Of a stretch of DNA of 47,052 nucleotides, positions 34,127 through 42,896 are shown piece after piece. The position numbers and the translations under genes are program-made. This stretch comes from Pseudomonas sp. LS-2 (GTDB lineage: Bacteria > Pseudomonadota > Gammaproteobacteria > Pseudomonadales > Pseudomonadaceae), in the NCBI RefSeq assembly GCF_003605735.1, contig NZ_QXTJ01000039.1:457721-504772 (forward strand). The letters are read 5' to 3'. The first letter of the stretch is position 1. The number at the start of each line of letters is the position of its first letter. Below the pieces are notes generated by a model. It was not told where the DNA came from. It saw only the letters and a program-made list of their open reading frames with translations, and did no database searches.

Positions 34127-34534
34127 CTAGACACTGTCACTCCGTTCGACTTTGGGCTTACCGGCTCCAGTAATCTGACCCGCGTGTTTACGACGGGGAT
34201 TCGCACCACGCCCGGTTTTTTTGCTTGCAGGTTTTGCCAGCCCGACCGTCGGGCTGGGGGTATTTTTGGCTGCTGAAGTCAGCCCCATGCGCATTCCGAA
34301 CTTCCTCAGGATGGCATCAATGGTGTTGAGGGTCGGATTACCTTTGTCCTTCTCTATCTGGTACAGCGCCCTGGTCGACATTTTGCACATGCCAGCGAAG
34401 GTCTCTTGGTCGAATCCGGTGACTTCGAGCCTCAGCCTGCGAATAGCGGTGCCAAGGGTTTCGTTCCCCAGTTGGAACTGCAGCATGATGTCGTTAAGGA
34501 GCGCTCTGCGCTGCTCGTGGGAATCTGCGTTCAT
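34127..34534 (-). CDS. Xre-family helix-turn-helix regulator
   Basis: 135 residues from the ATG at 34534; a GTG four codons upstream is possible. The HTH_3 domain lies near residues 25-85: LGTAIRRLRLEVTGFDQETFAGMCKMSTRALYQIEKDKGNPTLNTIDAILRKFGMRMGL. The C-terminal 50 residues are basic and low-complexity (PASKKTGRGANPRRKHAG), likely a disordered DNA-binding tail. It resembles HipB-type antitoxin repressors, but no toxin gene is next to it. It lies just outside the right end of the island and may be chromosomal or the remnant of another element. Targets are unknown. Confidence 0.82.
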   Translation of the reverse strand: MNADSHEQRRALLNDIMLQFQLGNETLGTAIRRLRLEVTGFDQETFAGMCKMSTRALYQIEKDKGNPTLNTIDAILRKFGMRMGLTSAAKNTPSPTVGLAKPASKKTGRGANPRRKHAGQITGAGKPKVERSDSV

Positions 34535-35372
34535 CGATAGCCTCACTCGGCGAGTCTCTTGTCCAGGTTGTTAACTGGGATGGCTGAGCCTGTCTCACTT
34601 CCTTGGGCATGTTCGCCAGCAAATCTGGCTAGACTCTGAACAATTCGGCAGCGCCAAGCAACCGCTGAAAAGAGCACGCCGAGGTTGATTAGGGAGTGGT
34701 TGCAGTCGCAGGTCGCTTGTCATTCCGGATTGCCCTCGTGCTCGATTTCCCACTTGGCAATGCGACTTCCGTACCGAGAACTATTTGTGCAAGATCTTGG
34801 AGTGGCGTCAGCACGAATCGACTGACGTACCTCAAAATGGCCGCCCTGCGTCCGTGATTATTCGGGATCCTAGGATGCGATTGGCACCGTCCACTCGCGC
34901 TTTCGGCACTTTAATTCTGGTTAAAGCCGTGAAACCGAGTTAGTCAGCACTTTAATGCTGACTTGCCAAGTCTGCCGCGCTTGAACCTGGCTGGCCCATC
35001 GAAGCAGGCTACAGGCTCTTAAACGTGAAGATTTCTAGACACATTTCCCCACACACCCAACAAGATCCTGTAGGACGCTTCTGAATTTAATCGCTATCCT
35101 CCCCGGCGCGTTGCGGCTCTCTGGATCACGGCATACCCTCCTCCCGTCGTTGGGTTCAGCGACCGGTTTTGACAGACCGAATCCACTAAGAAGCAACACT
35201 CGCTACTAGACCCTGCGCGTCACTGATGCGCGGTTGCGTTATGGCGGCTGTATGTGGGGCACACTTGTGTGCGCCAGGTTTCTTGGTGACTGGTCTGTCA
35301 ACCCGCCTACAGCCGCCACCCACTTCGTTTGACAGCGAAGGGTGTTGGCTCAGCTCACCAAGGAATGTAGCC
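34535..35372. other. 838-bp gap after the Xre gene
   Basis: No protein-coding frame, tRNA or clear repeat was found. A plus-strand frame at 34221-34574 is the shadow of the Xre gene. The final 40 bases contain AAGGAA, the ribosome site of the next gene. This may be decayed DNA next to the island. Confidence 0.4.
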
Positions 35373-35678
35373 ATGATCAGATCCACACCACACCCACCCA
35401 ACCCCCCCGTCACCCAATCCATCCCTTTCGGCGCCAACTGCGGCAACCAAAGCCTGTTCACCGTACAGTCCGGCATCAAAGTCGAAGACGCTCTCGTCCT
35501 GGTCTCTGAATACCTGTCGTGCGCAGCAGCCACGGCTTATGAATCCGCTGACAACACTTCTTCAGAGTTCCGGCCATTGGCGAGGTCGGTGGTGCATCAA
35601 ATCGAAGCGGCGCGAGCTTTGGTGGAGGCTTCGATTGCGGGGTTGGGGGATGCTTCGGGAGAGGTGCGGAGCGCGTAG
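35373..35678 (+). CDS. DUF6124/DUF3077 family protein
   Basis: 101 residues from the ATG at 35373, with AAGGAA 8-13 nt upstream. The longer frame has no good start. The pattern NQSLFTVQSGIKVEDALVLVSEYLSCAAATAYESAD, then HQIEAARALVEASIAGL, is typical of this Pseudomonas-specific family of small helical proteins with several paralogs per genome. The function is unknown. The Pro-rich N-terminus is variable in the family. It stands alone. Confidence 0.8.
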   Translation: MIRSTPHPPNPPVTQSIPFGANCGNQSLFTVQSGIKVEDALVLVSEYLSCAAATAYESADNTSSEFRPLARSVVHQIEAARALVEASIAGLGDASGEVRSA

Positions 35679-35689
35679 CACGATGGTGC

Positions 35690-35752
35690 GTAGCTGGCAG
35701 GTTTGCTGGCGGCGGTTTTGAGTACGCCACCGCCAGCAAGCCTGCTGCTGCG
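35690..35752. repeat. REP-like inverted repeat
   Basis: CGTAGCTGGCAGGTTTGCTG and its imperfect complement CAGCAAGCCTGCTGCTGCG flank GCGGTTTTGAGTACGCC. The same centre occurs in the copy near 36200. Confidence 0.75.
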
Positions 35753-35820
35753 GGATTACATCAGCAACACCACGGCGATGCCGCAAGCACCCGCGCGGAG
35801 ATTGTGTCGTCCCCCTCGGC

Positions 35821-35988
35821 TCAATCCTTCCTGCGCAGACGGCGCAAGCGCATGTTATCTACCGCAAGGATCGCAAGCGCCATCGCCGTAAACACGGCAA
35901 ACGCGTCACGCCCAAGGAAATGCCAGAAGCCCCAGGCTGCTGATGCCACAGCTACGCCGGTGAGTAAAAGCAGTATCGAATCTTTCAT
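35821..35988 (-). CDS. Small two-TM membrane protein (55 aa)
   Basis: ATG at 35988, preceded by AAAGAG, to TGA at 35821. Two hydrophobic segments are separated by a short turn: SILLLLTGVAVASAAWGFWHF and AFAVFTAMALAILAVDNM. A basic cytoplasmic tail (RLRRLRRKD) follows. The composition is convincing for a small inner-membrane protein and the positive-inside rule puts both ends in the cytoplasm. No family or function is recognised. Confidence 0.65.
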   Translation of the reverse strand: MKDSILLLLTGVAVASAAWGFWHFLGRDAFAVFTAMALAILAVDNMRLRRLRRKD

Positions 35989-36175
35989 GCTCTTTAAGGC
36001 TCGATGGAGTTGAGGTCTTTGCAGAAAGCGTCAGGGCTAGAGTCTTGCGCTTCAGGAAGCGTGAGAATGAAGGAGATATCACCTTGGAAATGTCCATGGA
36101 GGCTCGGAGTCGAGTAGGGCGTTTCCGAAGTCTCAACCAGTTGTTTCCTACATCGATTTACGAAGCCTTGCGCTC

Positions 36176-36233
36176 GCTAGGATTTGCCGGCGGCGGTTTT
36201 GAGTACGCCACCGCCGGCAAGCCGAGCTGCTAA
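36176..36233. repeat. REP-like inverted repeat
   Basis: TTTGCCGGCGGCGG and CCGCCGGCAAGCC arms flank TTTTGAGTACGCCA. It lies just after the stop codon of the convergent MFS gene. Confidence 0.75.
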
Positions 36234-36252
36234 GGGGGATTGAGTAAATCCC

Positions 36253-37590
36253 TTAGCCTTCGCTCTTATCCAACGTCCTCAACTTCTGCGGCAAACCCCA
36301 CATCAGCAACCCCGCTGCAATCACGCTGGTCACGCCAATCACGTACAGCGCGGGTGTGGTGCTGCCGGTGATGTCTTTGATGTGGCCGACCATCACGGGG
36401 CTGACGATGCCGCCGAACTGGCCGAGGGTGTTGATGAGGGCGATGCCGCCTGCGGCTCCTGCGCCAGCGCCGGCAAGGAGTTTGGGTGGCAGGGTCCAGA
36501 ACGCCGGGATCGAGGCGACGATGCCCCCGCCGAGCATGGCCAGGGAAATGATGAGCATGCTGGTGTGCTGCGCGAAGATGCCAGCGCTGAAGAAGCCGAT
36601 GGCGCCGAGTACAACGAGGCCGCAGACAAATTTGCGACGTTCGCCGCTGGCGTCGGAGAGACGGCCGACGACGACCATGCTGATGGCGCCGCAGATGTAC
36701 GGGATGGCGGTGAGCAGGCCGATGATGACCGGGCTTTCGACGCCTGCGCTGCGAATCAGTTGTGGCGCCCAGAAGTTGAGGCCGTAGGACGCGACCTGGA
36801 TCAGGAAGTAGATCAGGCCGAGCATCAGGAAGCCTGGCATTTTCAGGGCAGTGAGCAGCGAGCCGCCGTGTTTGTTGGGCTCGTGCTGGGCGATGCGGCT
36901 TGAGAGGTAGGTCTTCTCGTCATCGGTCAGCCAGTGGGCATCGGCGACGCGATCTTTGAGCAGTTTCAGGACGGCGAAACCCAACGCGATGCACGGCAGG
37001 CCGCCGAGCAGGAACAGCCAGTGCCAGCCGCGCATTTGCATCACGCCGTCCATGCCGCCGAGTACGAGGCCGGAGATGGGCGCGCCCAGCAGACCGGCAA
37101 ATGCCGAGGCCAGGAACAGGGTGGAAGTGATGCGGCCGCGGTAGGTTTGCGGGAACCAGAGCGTCAGATAGAACAGCACGCCCGGTGCGAAGCCGGCTTC
37201 CATGGCGCCGATGATGAAGCGCAGCACGTAGAACTGCCATTCGGCGTTGACGAAAACCATCAGAGCGGTGGCGATGCCCCAGGAAATCATGATGCGGGCG
37301 ATCCAGCGACGTGCGCCGACCTTGTACAGCATGATGTTGCTCGGCACTTCGAACAGTACGTAACCGATGACGAACAGGCTCGCGCCGAGGCCGTACGCGG
37401 TGTCGCTCAGGCTCAGGTCGGTTTGCAGCTGGAACTTGGCGAAGCTGATGTTGATGCGGTCGAAGAAGGCGAACAGGTAGCAGACCATGATCAGCGGCAT
37501 CAGGCGCCAGGCGACTTTGCGGATCAGCGCTTTTTCGGCGCTTACAACCTCGGCGAGGCTGCTGTTCGGGGTCAGAACAGAGATTGTCAT
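36253..37590 (-). CDS. MFS transporter, anion:cation symporter (ACS) family
   Basis: Twelve-TM inner-membrane carrier, 445 residues from the ATG at 37590; a GTG three codons upstream is the alternative. ACS-family features include RLMPLIMVCYLFAFFDRINISFAK in TM1, VIGYVLFEVPSNIMLYKVGARRW after TM2, and FPQTYRGRITSTLFLASAFAGLLGAPISG. The family takes up organic anions such as tartrate, phthalate, hexuronates and dicarboxylates with protons. It follows the lyase and CoA-transferase genes on the same strand, after a REP-containing gap, so the probable substrate is the acid those enzymes degrade. Confidence 0.9.
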   Translation of the reverse strand: MTISVLTPNSSLAEVVSAEKALIRKVAWRLMPLIMVCYLFAFFDRINISFAKFQLQTDLSLSDTAYGLGASLFVIGYVLFEVPSNIMLYKVGARRWIARIMISWGIATALMVFVNAEWQFYVLRFIIGAMEAGFAPGVLFYLTLWFPQTYRGRITSTLFLASAFAGLLGAPISGLVLGGMDGVMQMRGWHWLFLLGGLPCIALGFAVLKLLKDRVADAHWLTDDEKTYLSSRIAQHEPNKHGGSLLTALKMPGFLMLGLIYFLIQVASYGLNFWAPQLIRSAGVESPVIIGLLTAIPYICGAISMVVVGRLSDASGERRKFVCGLVVLGAIGFFSAGIFAQHTSMLIISLAMLGGGIVASIPAFWTLPPKLLAGAGAGAAGGIALINTLGQFGGIVSPVMVGHIKDITGSTTPALYVIGVTSVIAAGLLMWGLPQKLRTLDKSEG

Positions 37591-37693
37591 TGCGGTCACT
37601 CCAGTGGGACTTCCCAGAGGGAGCCCTATTGTTTTTGTTGTCTGGACGAATGCCCGAAGTGGAGCGTTCGTACGGGGTCAAAAGGTCTTGCGA

Positions 37694-37761
37694 TGTAGCA
37701 GTCCGGCTTGCCGGCGGTGGCGATCTCAAGTGCGCCACCGCCAGCAAGCCGTGCTGCTACA
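37694..37761. repeat. REP element (GTCCGGCTTGCCGGCGG type)
   Basis: TGTAGCAGTCCGGCTTGCCG pairs with CAGCAAGCCGTGCTGCTACA. It separates the lyase gene from the MFS gene in the catabolic set. Confidence 0.85.
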
Positions 37762-37792
37762 GATATTTTCCAGGCAGACGCATGGTGCACAT

Positions 37793-38731
37793 TCAGGTCG
37801 GCAAGTTCTCCGGCGCGGGGTGCAGGTCGCAGTTGCGTCCGGCCTTGGCGACTTGGCCCGGCATTTCATGGCCGAGCAAGGCAGGCAGACGACGGGACAT
37901 GGTCAGCAGATGCGGCAGGTCGATCCCGGTGTCGATGCCCATTTCTTCGCACATGTTCACCAGGTCTTCGGTGCAGATATTTCCGGATGCCCCCGGCGCG
38001 AACGGGCATCCGCCAAGGCCGCCGAGCGAGGCATCGAAGCGCCGCGCGCCGGCTTCGTAAGCCGCCAGCACGTTGCTCAGGCCAAGACCTCGGGTGTTGT
38101 GGAAATGCAGGGTCAGGGCCGATGCGGGAATGCGGGTCAGCACGCGTTGCACCAGCCGATGCACCTGACGCGGGTTGGCCATGCCGGTGGTGTCGGCCAG
38201 GGAGATGCCTTGCATGCCCAGTTCCAGATACGCGTCGACGATCTGCAGCACGCGGTCTTCATCGATCTTGCCTTCGAACGGGCAGCCAAACGTGGTGGCG
38301 ATGGAACCGTTGAGGCTGACCCCGCTGCCAGACGCGAATGACACTACATCTGCGAAAGCGCTGAGGGATTGCTCGCAGCGCATGCGCATGTTCGCAAGGT
38401 TGTGGGTCTGGCTGGCGGACATCACCAGATTCAGCTCGTCGGCACCGGCGTCAATCGCGCGCTGCGCGCCCTTGAGGTTGGGGATCAGCGCTACGTAGAT
38501 CACGCCCGGATGACGCTGAATGCCGCGAAACACTTCATCGCCATCACGCAGCGCCGGAATGGCCTTGGGAGAGACAAAAGAACCGGCTTCGATGCGGCTG
38601 AAACCGGCGAGAGAAAGCTGGTCAATCAGCGCGATCTTGTCGGCGGTTTCAACCCAGGTCGGTTCGATCTGCAGGCCGTCGCGCGGCGAGACTTCCTGAA
38701 CAATCAGGCGCTCGGAAAAATCGGTAATCAT
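37793..38731 (-). CDS. Hydroxymethylglutaryl-CoA lyase family enzyme
   Basis: TIM-barrel acyl-CoA lyase of 312 residues. Catalytic and metal-site motifs are intact: R17-D18 in VSPRDGLQIEP, SASQTHNLAN, LADTTGMANP, LHFHNTRGLGL with both metal-binding histidines, and the flexible Cys loop GGLGGCPFAPGASGNICTED. Members cleave HMG-CoA to acetoacetate and acetyl-CoA, or citramalyl-CoA and related 3-hydroxyacyl-CoAs. Its start overlaps the stop of the CoA-transferase gene by 4 nt, so the transferase very probably makes its substrate. The leucine-degradation genes that often accompany HMG-CoA lyase are not present. Confidence 0.9.
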   Translation of the reverse strand: MITDFSERLIVQEVSPRDGLQIEPTWVETADKIALIDQLSLAGFSRIEAGSFVSPKAIPALRDGDEVFRGIQRHPGVIYVALIPNLKGAQRAIDAGADELNLVMSASQTHNLANMRMRCEQSLSAFADVVSFASGSGVSLNGSIATTFGCPFEGKIDEDRVLQIVDAYLELGMQGISLADTTGMANPRQVHRLVQRVLTRIPASALTLHFHNTRGLGLSNVLAAYEAGARRFDASLGGLGGCPFAPGASGNICTEDLVNMCEEMGIDTGIDLPHLLTMSRRLPALLGHEMPGQVAKAGRNCDLHPAPENLPT

Positions 38732-39921
38732 TGCACCACCCCATCGGTTTTGAGTTGGGCGATATCGGCGGCGGTCAGGCCCAGATCGCCGAGCACGCTG
38801 TCGGTGTGCTGACCCAGCGCCGGGCCTTGCCAGTTGATCGAACCCGGTGTTTCGGAAAGCTTGGGCACGATGCCTGGCATCTTCACGTTCGTACCGCCAG
38901 GCAGTTGCGCGTCGAGGATCATCTCGCGGGCCTGATAGTGCGGATCGGCGACGATGTCGGCGACGTTATAGATGCGGCCCGCTGGGACTTCAGCCTGTTC
39001 CAGCGCTTGCAGAACGTCATCGATTGGCAAGCTGGACGACCAGGCGCTGATCGCGGCGTCGAGCATTTCGCTCTGGGCGGCGCGGCCGTCGTTCTGCGCA
39101 AATTCAGGCGCTTCGCCCAGATCCGGGCGGCCGATGGTCTGCATCAGACGCTTGAAGATCGGGTCGCTGTTGCCCGCGATCACGACGTACGCGCCATCGG
39201 CGGTCGGGTAGGTGTTGGACGGCGCGATACCCGGCAAGGCGCCACCGCTGCGCTCGCGAACATGGCCGAGCATGTCGTATTCGGGGACAAGGCTTTCCAT
39301 GAGGTTGAACACGCTTTCGACCAGCGAGACGTCGACGATCTGGCCATCTCCCTGCCCGGTCTTGACGCGGAGCAAGGACATCAATGCGCCCATCACGGCG
39401 TGCATCGAAGCCAGTGAATCACCGAGGCTGACGCCCACGCGAGCTGGCGGTGAGCCGGGAGTGCCGGTGGTGTAGCGGATGCCGCCCATGGCCTCGCCAA
39501 TGGCGCCAAAACCGGGACGGTCGCGATAAGGCCCGGACTGGCCGTAGCCGGAAATGCGCACCAGCGTGAGTTTGGGGTTCAGCGCATGCAGGACGTCCCA
39601 GCCAAGGCCAAGCTTTTCCAGCGCACCGGGGCGCAGGTTTTCGATCAGCACGTCAGCGCTTTCGGCCAGACGTTTGACGATCTCGATGCCTTCGGGGGAT
39701 TTTAGGTTCAGCGAGAGGGACTTCTTGTTGCGCGACTGCAAGTACCACCACAGCGAGGTGCCTTCGTGCAGCTTTCGCCATTTACGAAGAGGATCGCCCT
39801 GCCCCATCGATTCGATCTTGATCACCTCGGCGCCGAACTCGCCCATCAGGCGTGCGGCGAAGGGCGCTGCGATCAGTGTGCCGATTTCAATAACGCGCAC
39901 GCCGTTCAGGGGGCCTGTCAT
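38728..39921 (-). CDS. CaiB/BaiF (type III) CoA-transferase
   Basis: Family III CoA-transferase, 397 residues, that moves CoA between carboxylic acids through an aspartyl intermediate. Motifs are GVRVIEIGTLIAAPFAARLMGEFGAEVIKIE, SRNKKSLSLNLKSPEG, ADVLIENLRPGALEKLGLG, LVRISGYGQSGPYRDRPGFG, and GDSLASMHAVMGALMSLL with the usual Asp environment. The translational overlap with the HMG-CoA-lyase gene suggests activation of a free dicarboxylic acid with succinyl-CoA or acetyl-CoA as donor. Human succinate-hydroxymethylglutarate CoA-transferase belongs to the same family, which makes 3-hydroxy-3-methylglutarate one reasonable substrate guess. Confidence 0.92.
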   Translation of the reverse strand: MTGPLNGVRVIEIGTLIAAPFAARLMGEFGAEVIKIESMGQGDPLRKWRKLHEGTSLWWYLQSRNKKSLSLNLKSPEGIEIVKRLAESADVLIENLRPGALEKLGLGWDVLHALNPKLTLVRISGYGQSGPYRDRPGFGAIGEAMGGIRYTTGTPGSPPARVGVSLGDSLASMHAVMGALMSLLRVKTGQGDGQIVDVSLVESVFNLMESLVPEYDMLGHVRERSGGALPGIAPSNTYPTADGAYVVIAGNSDPIFKRLMQTIGRPDLGEAPEFAQNDGRAAQSEMLDAAISAWSSSLPIDDVLQALEQAEVPAGRIYNVADIVADPHYQAREMILDAQLPGGTNVKMPGIVPKLSETPGSINWQGPALGQHTDSVLGDLGLTAADIAQLKTDGVVQ

Positions 39922-40026
39922 AGCGGATACCTCAAGTGTTTCTTGGAATTTGTATCCAAGACTAGAGGACCGGCATTCAGCAAATCCAACCGTTTGTTGG
40001 CAACGGTCGTTCGCGAAACGCGAACG

Positions 40027-40938
40027 CTATTGAAGATGGCTGCGCAGATGGTCGAACAGCAGCAGGCTGACGGGCGACAGCGTTTCCTTGTCCCGCACTA
40101 CGACAATCAACGTGCGCTGCGCCCACGAATTGCTCAGGGAAACCGCCGTGAGGCCCAGCGGCGTACCCAACAGTTCAAACGCCTTGCGCGGTAGAACGCC
40201 GATGCCCATGTTGGCCTGCACCATCCTGCACATGGCGTCGAAGCCCGGCACATGGATACGCACGCGCAGCGGTATGCCATGGGATCGTGCGGCAGTGTGG
40301 GTGCGCATGTTGATGGAACTGGCAGCATGCAGACCGATATGGTCGCTGCCCAGAGTCTCTTCGAAAGCGACCTGTTTGAGGTCCGCCAGGGGATGATCGG
40401 GGCGCATCACCACGACCAGTTCGTCATGCCGATACGGCACGCTGAACAGCCCTTGAACATCGGTGTCTTCGGAGCAGATGCCAATGTCTGCGACGCCGTC
40501 GATCAGCCCTTGCACCACGCCATTGCTGGGCCGCTCCTCAAGGTCGACCTTGACGCGCTCATGGCTGGCGGTGAAATCGTGAAGGTCTTCCGGCAGAAAC
40601 TGGATGATGGCCGAAAGATTGGCCAGCATGCGGACATAGCCGCGCATGCCTTGCAGATGCTCGTCGAGCTCCAGACCCATTTTTTCCAGATCGAACAGCA
40701 TGCGTCGCGCATGATGCAGCAAGGTTTCGCCCGCCGCCGTGAGGACCATGCCCTTGGCATTGCGCACGAACAGGCCGATGCCCAGCACTTCCTCAAGCTC
40801 CATCAGCCGCTTGCTCGCCGCCGACGTGGCAATGGCTTCCCGTGCTGCCGCGCGGGTCAGGGTGCCTTCTTCATACACCGCGACGAACAGTTTCAGGGTG
40901 ATCAGATCAAGGCGACGAATGAGGTTTTTATGCAGCAT
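40027..40938 (-). CDS. LysR-family transcriptional regulator
   Basis: 303 residues from the ATG at 40938 (MLHKNLIRRLDLITLKLFVAVYEEGTLTRAAAREAI). The N-terminal winged HTH spans residues 8-67, and the periplasmic-binding-like effector domain begins near 92 (GYVRMLANLSAIIQFLPEDL). The open frame upstream of 40938 is long but not protein-like. It lies 105 nt upstream of the CoA-transferase gene on the same strand and is the likely regulator of the transferase, lyase and MFS genes. The effector is probably the substrate acid or its CoA ester. Confidence 0.92.
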   Translation of the reverse strand: MLHKNLIRRLDLITLKLFVAVYEEGTLTRAAAREAIATSAASKRLMELEEVLGIGLFVRNAKGMVLTAAGETLLHHARRMLFDLEKMGLELDEHLQGMRGYVRMLANLSAIIQFLPEDLHDFTASHERVKVDLEERPSNGVVQGLIDGVADIGICSEDTDVQGLFSVPYRHDELVVVMRPDHPLADLKQVAFEETLGSDHIGLHAASSINMRTHTAARSHGIPLRVRIHVPGFDAMCRMVQANMGIGVLPRKAFELLGTPLGLTAVSLSNSWAQRTLIVVVRDKETLSPVSLLLFDHLRSHLQ

Positions 40939-41116
40939 GGCGAGGTTCTCAGCGACTGAGCGAGGGCAAGAATATACGCAAACCCGCGATTGAACGTTTG
41001 TCGGCACATCTGTCCAACGCCCGTTCAGCCCGCAATACCGGCTCATGGCAGCGGCCGAATGCATTGATACAGCAGGCCCCCTCCCCGATGACGCCGCCTT
41101 CGAGTAACGTATAGGC

Positions 41117-41509
41117 ATGTCCGACGGGCCATCGCCTCCTCTTTCAGGTGACAGAGACCCGCAACCGAACACGATAGAAGGCCCCACCGTGCACAATGTC
41201 CGATTGATCAAATACGTCTGGACTCATCAGACCCCAGAGATTTCCTCCGAATGGTCGAAGCTTCTGTATGAAGTCGAGCTACCGTTCGTCCCTTTTCATG
41301 GATTGAACATTCAACTGCCTGATCAGCGCGCATGGCGCATCCGCGACGTTGAGTGGAATGTGGAGGAGCAGACCTTTCGCTGCCACATAGAGGATCAGTT
41401 CATGAATCTGCTGGATGTCGACGACTCCTATGAAGACTGGATCGACATGCTGCTCGAATGCGGCTGGGAATTGAGCGGGCGTTATACCAACGAACACAAC
41501 AAGACCTGA
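41117..41509 (+). CDS. Uncharacterised conserved protein (130 aa)
   Basis: ATG at 41117 with a weak ribosome site; a GTG at 41189 would remove the Pro-rich first 24 residues. The protein is rich in Trp and acidic residues: LIKYVWTHQTPEISSEWSKLLYEVELPF, then IQLPDQRAWRIRDVEWNVEEQTFRCHIED, then EDWIDMLLECGWEL. It looks like a small beta-rich cytosolic protein. No signal peptide, membrane helix or known motif was recognised. It is divergent from the LysR gene, but nothing ties it to that regulon. Confidence 0.7.
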   Translation: MSDGPSPPLSGDRDPQPNTIEGPTVHNVRLIKYVWTHQTPEISSEWSKLLYEVELPFVPFHGLNIQLPDQRAWRIRDVEWNVEEQTFRCHIEDQFMNLLDVDDSYEDWIDMLLECGWELSGRYTNEHNKT

Positions 41510-41641
41510 TTCTCTCCAGCCTGCTCAGGTTGAGATGCTGTACTTTCGTCAGCAATATCGTGAACGGCTGCCAGACTGATTCATGAGCCAGGCAAGAGGC
41601 CTGCCCCGACGGGCCCTGTATTTACCTTGAGCGTTGCTGCC

Positions 41642-42391
41642 ATGAAATGGATTTCCTGCTGTACCCGTTACGCGATCGGCGCGGCTCTGGCGTGGTCGTC
41701 GAGCGTGTTTGCGTCCCCCACCATCGATTTCTATTTCCCTGAGGCCCCGCCGCTGACGATGGGCACTCAGGGCGAGCGGCACGGTATTGCGGGGGACATC
41801 ACGCTCAAGGCCATGGCGATGGCCGGGTATTCCGCCAATTTCCTCTCGCCGCCCTGGCCGAGGGCGCAACGTGACGTTGCCAATGGCAAGGACTTGCTGA
41901 TCGCGCCGCTGTCCCGTACGCAGAGTCGTGAAAACAACTTCACCTGGATCGCTCCATTGCTGACGATGGATCGCACGTTTTTCAGCCTGGATCGGCGGGT
42001 TGAGAGCTTCGAGGAGGCGAGAAAGGCCTTCAAGTTGATTGCGGTCGGCATCGGCTCAGCGCAGGAAATGCGCCTTCGCGAGGAAGGCTTCCCGGCTTCA
42101 CAGATCTATCCGCTGAAAATCGGCGACAACCCCGCACAAATGCTGCTCAAGGGCCGAGTGGATGCCTGGTTCAATGGCGTGCCGGAGAGTCGCTATATCT
42201 GGAAACAACTCAGCGACAGACCGCTGGTGATGAGCCGCGTGCTGATGACGGCCGATATCTACCTGGCGTGCTCCCGGGATTGCGATCCACAGATGGTGGA
42301 GCGGTTGAAAAAGGCAGTGGAAACTCTACAGGCCAATGGCACTGCGAATAAGATCGAAGCCGAATATTTGAAGGGACCGCCGGGGTCTTGA
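41642..42391 (+). CDS. Periplasmic solute-binding family protein
   Basis: 249 residues from the ATG at 41642. A signal peptide (MKWISCCTRYAIGAALAWSS) ends near VFASP. The body has family 3-type binding-protein features: IDFYFPEAPPLTM, ITLKAMAMAGYSANFLSPPWPRAQRDVANGKDLLIAPLSRT, VGIGSAQEMRLREEGF, and a short C-terminal helix. The sequence is divergent. No transporter subunits are adjacent, so like the protein at 5.3-6.1 kb it is an orphan receptor. The ligand is unknown. Confidence 0.82.
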   Translation: MKWISCCTRYAIGAALAWSSSVFASPTIDFYFPEAPPLTMGTQGERHGIAGDITLKAMAMAGYSANFLSPPWPRAQRDVANGKDLLIAPLSRTQSRENNFTWIAPLLTMDRTFFSLDRRVESFEEARKAFKLIAVGIGSAQEMRLREEGFPASQIYPLKIGDNPAQMLLKGRVDAWFNGVPESRYIWKQLSDRPLVMSRVLMTADIYLACSRDCDPQMVERLKKAVETLQANGTANKIEAEYLKGPPGS

Positions 42392-42405
42392 GTTACATCG
42401 AGCTT

Positions 42406-42504
42406 CGTTCCCACGCTCCGCGTGGTGACGCTGCGATTGACGCTCGGCGTCAATGGGGACGCGGAGCGTCCTGCAAGGCATTCCCACGCTGGAGCGTGGG
42501 AACG
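42406..42504. repeat. Palindromic repeat (CGTTCCCACGCTCC type)
   Basis: CGTTCCCACGCTCCGCGTGG at the left and TTCCCACGCTGGAGCGTGGGAACG at the right form self- and cross-complementary stems. This is a pseudomonad intergenic repeat class different from the GCTTGCC type. Confidence 0.75.
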
Positions 42505-42534
42505 ATCATGAAAAGCCCGAACCACACCGCAATC

Positions 42535-42735
42535 CCGCTTCTGCCCGGAGGGCGTGGGAGCCACCGGGGTGGCGCTCCACCTTGTCGGCGATCTGCCGGG
42601 CACCGGCAGTAAGATCAGCCAGCTCGGTGTATCAGGCACACCGCATGCACAGGTTTTGCTGCCGCTGCGCGCCAGATCGCCGACAAGGTGGAGCGCCACC
42701 CCGGCGGCCTCCCACGCCCTCCGGGCAGAAGCCGT
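42535..42735. repeat. Long imperfect palindrome with about 60-bp arms
   Basis: The left arm (42535-42594) contains CTGCCCGGAGGGCGTGGGAG and GGCGCTCCACCTTGTCGGCG. The right arm (42675-42735) is its near-exact reverse complement. An 80-nt centre separates them. It begins 30 nt after the preceding repeat, in a gap without genes. Confidence 0.85.
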
Positions 42736-42799
42736 TTGGCGTGTCCTGCAATACCGCAGTTTTGTGGCTTACCGGGCTTCTGAATTGAGCCCGAACATC

Positions 42800-42826
42800 G
42801 TAGGAGCGCGCTTGCACGCGATTGCG
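42800..42826. repeat. Single REP half (GTAGGAGCGCGCTTGC type)
   Basis: CGTAGGAGCGCGCTTGCACG has no inverted partner nearby. It is an orphan half of the class found in the his region. Confidence 0.55.
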
Positions 42827-42896
42827 GTGGGTCAGTCGACGTCTATGTGACCGACCTTACGCATTCGCCATTGAGCTAGCTCCCACAGGTTACCCA

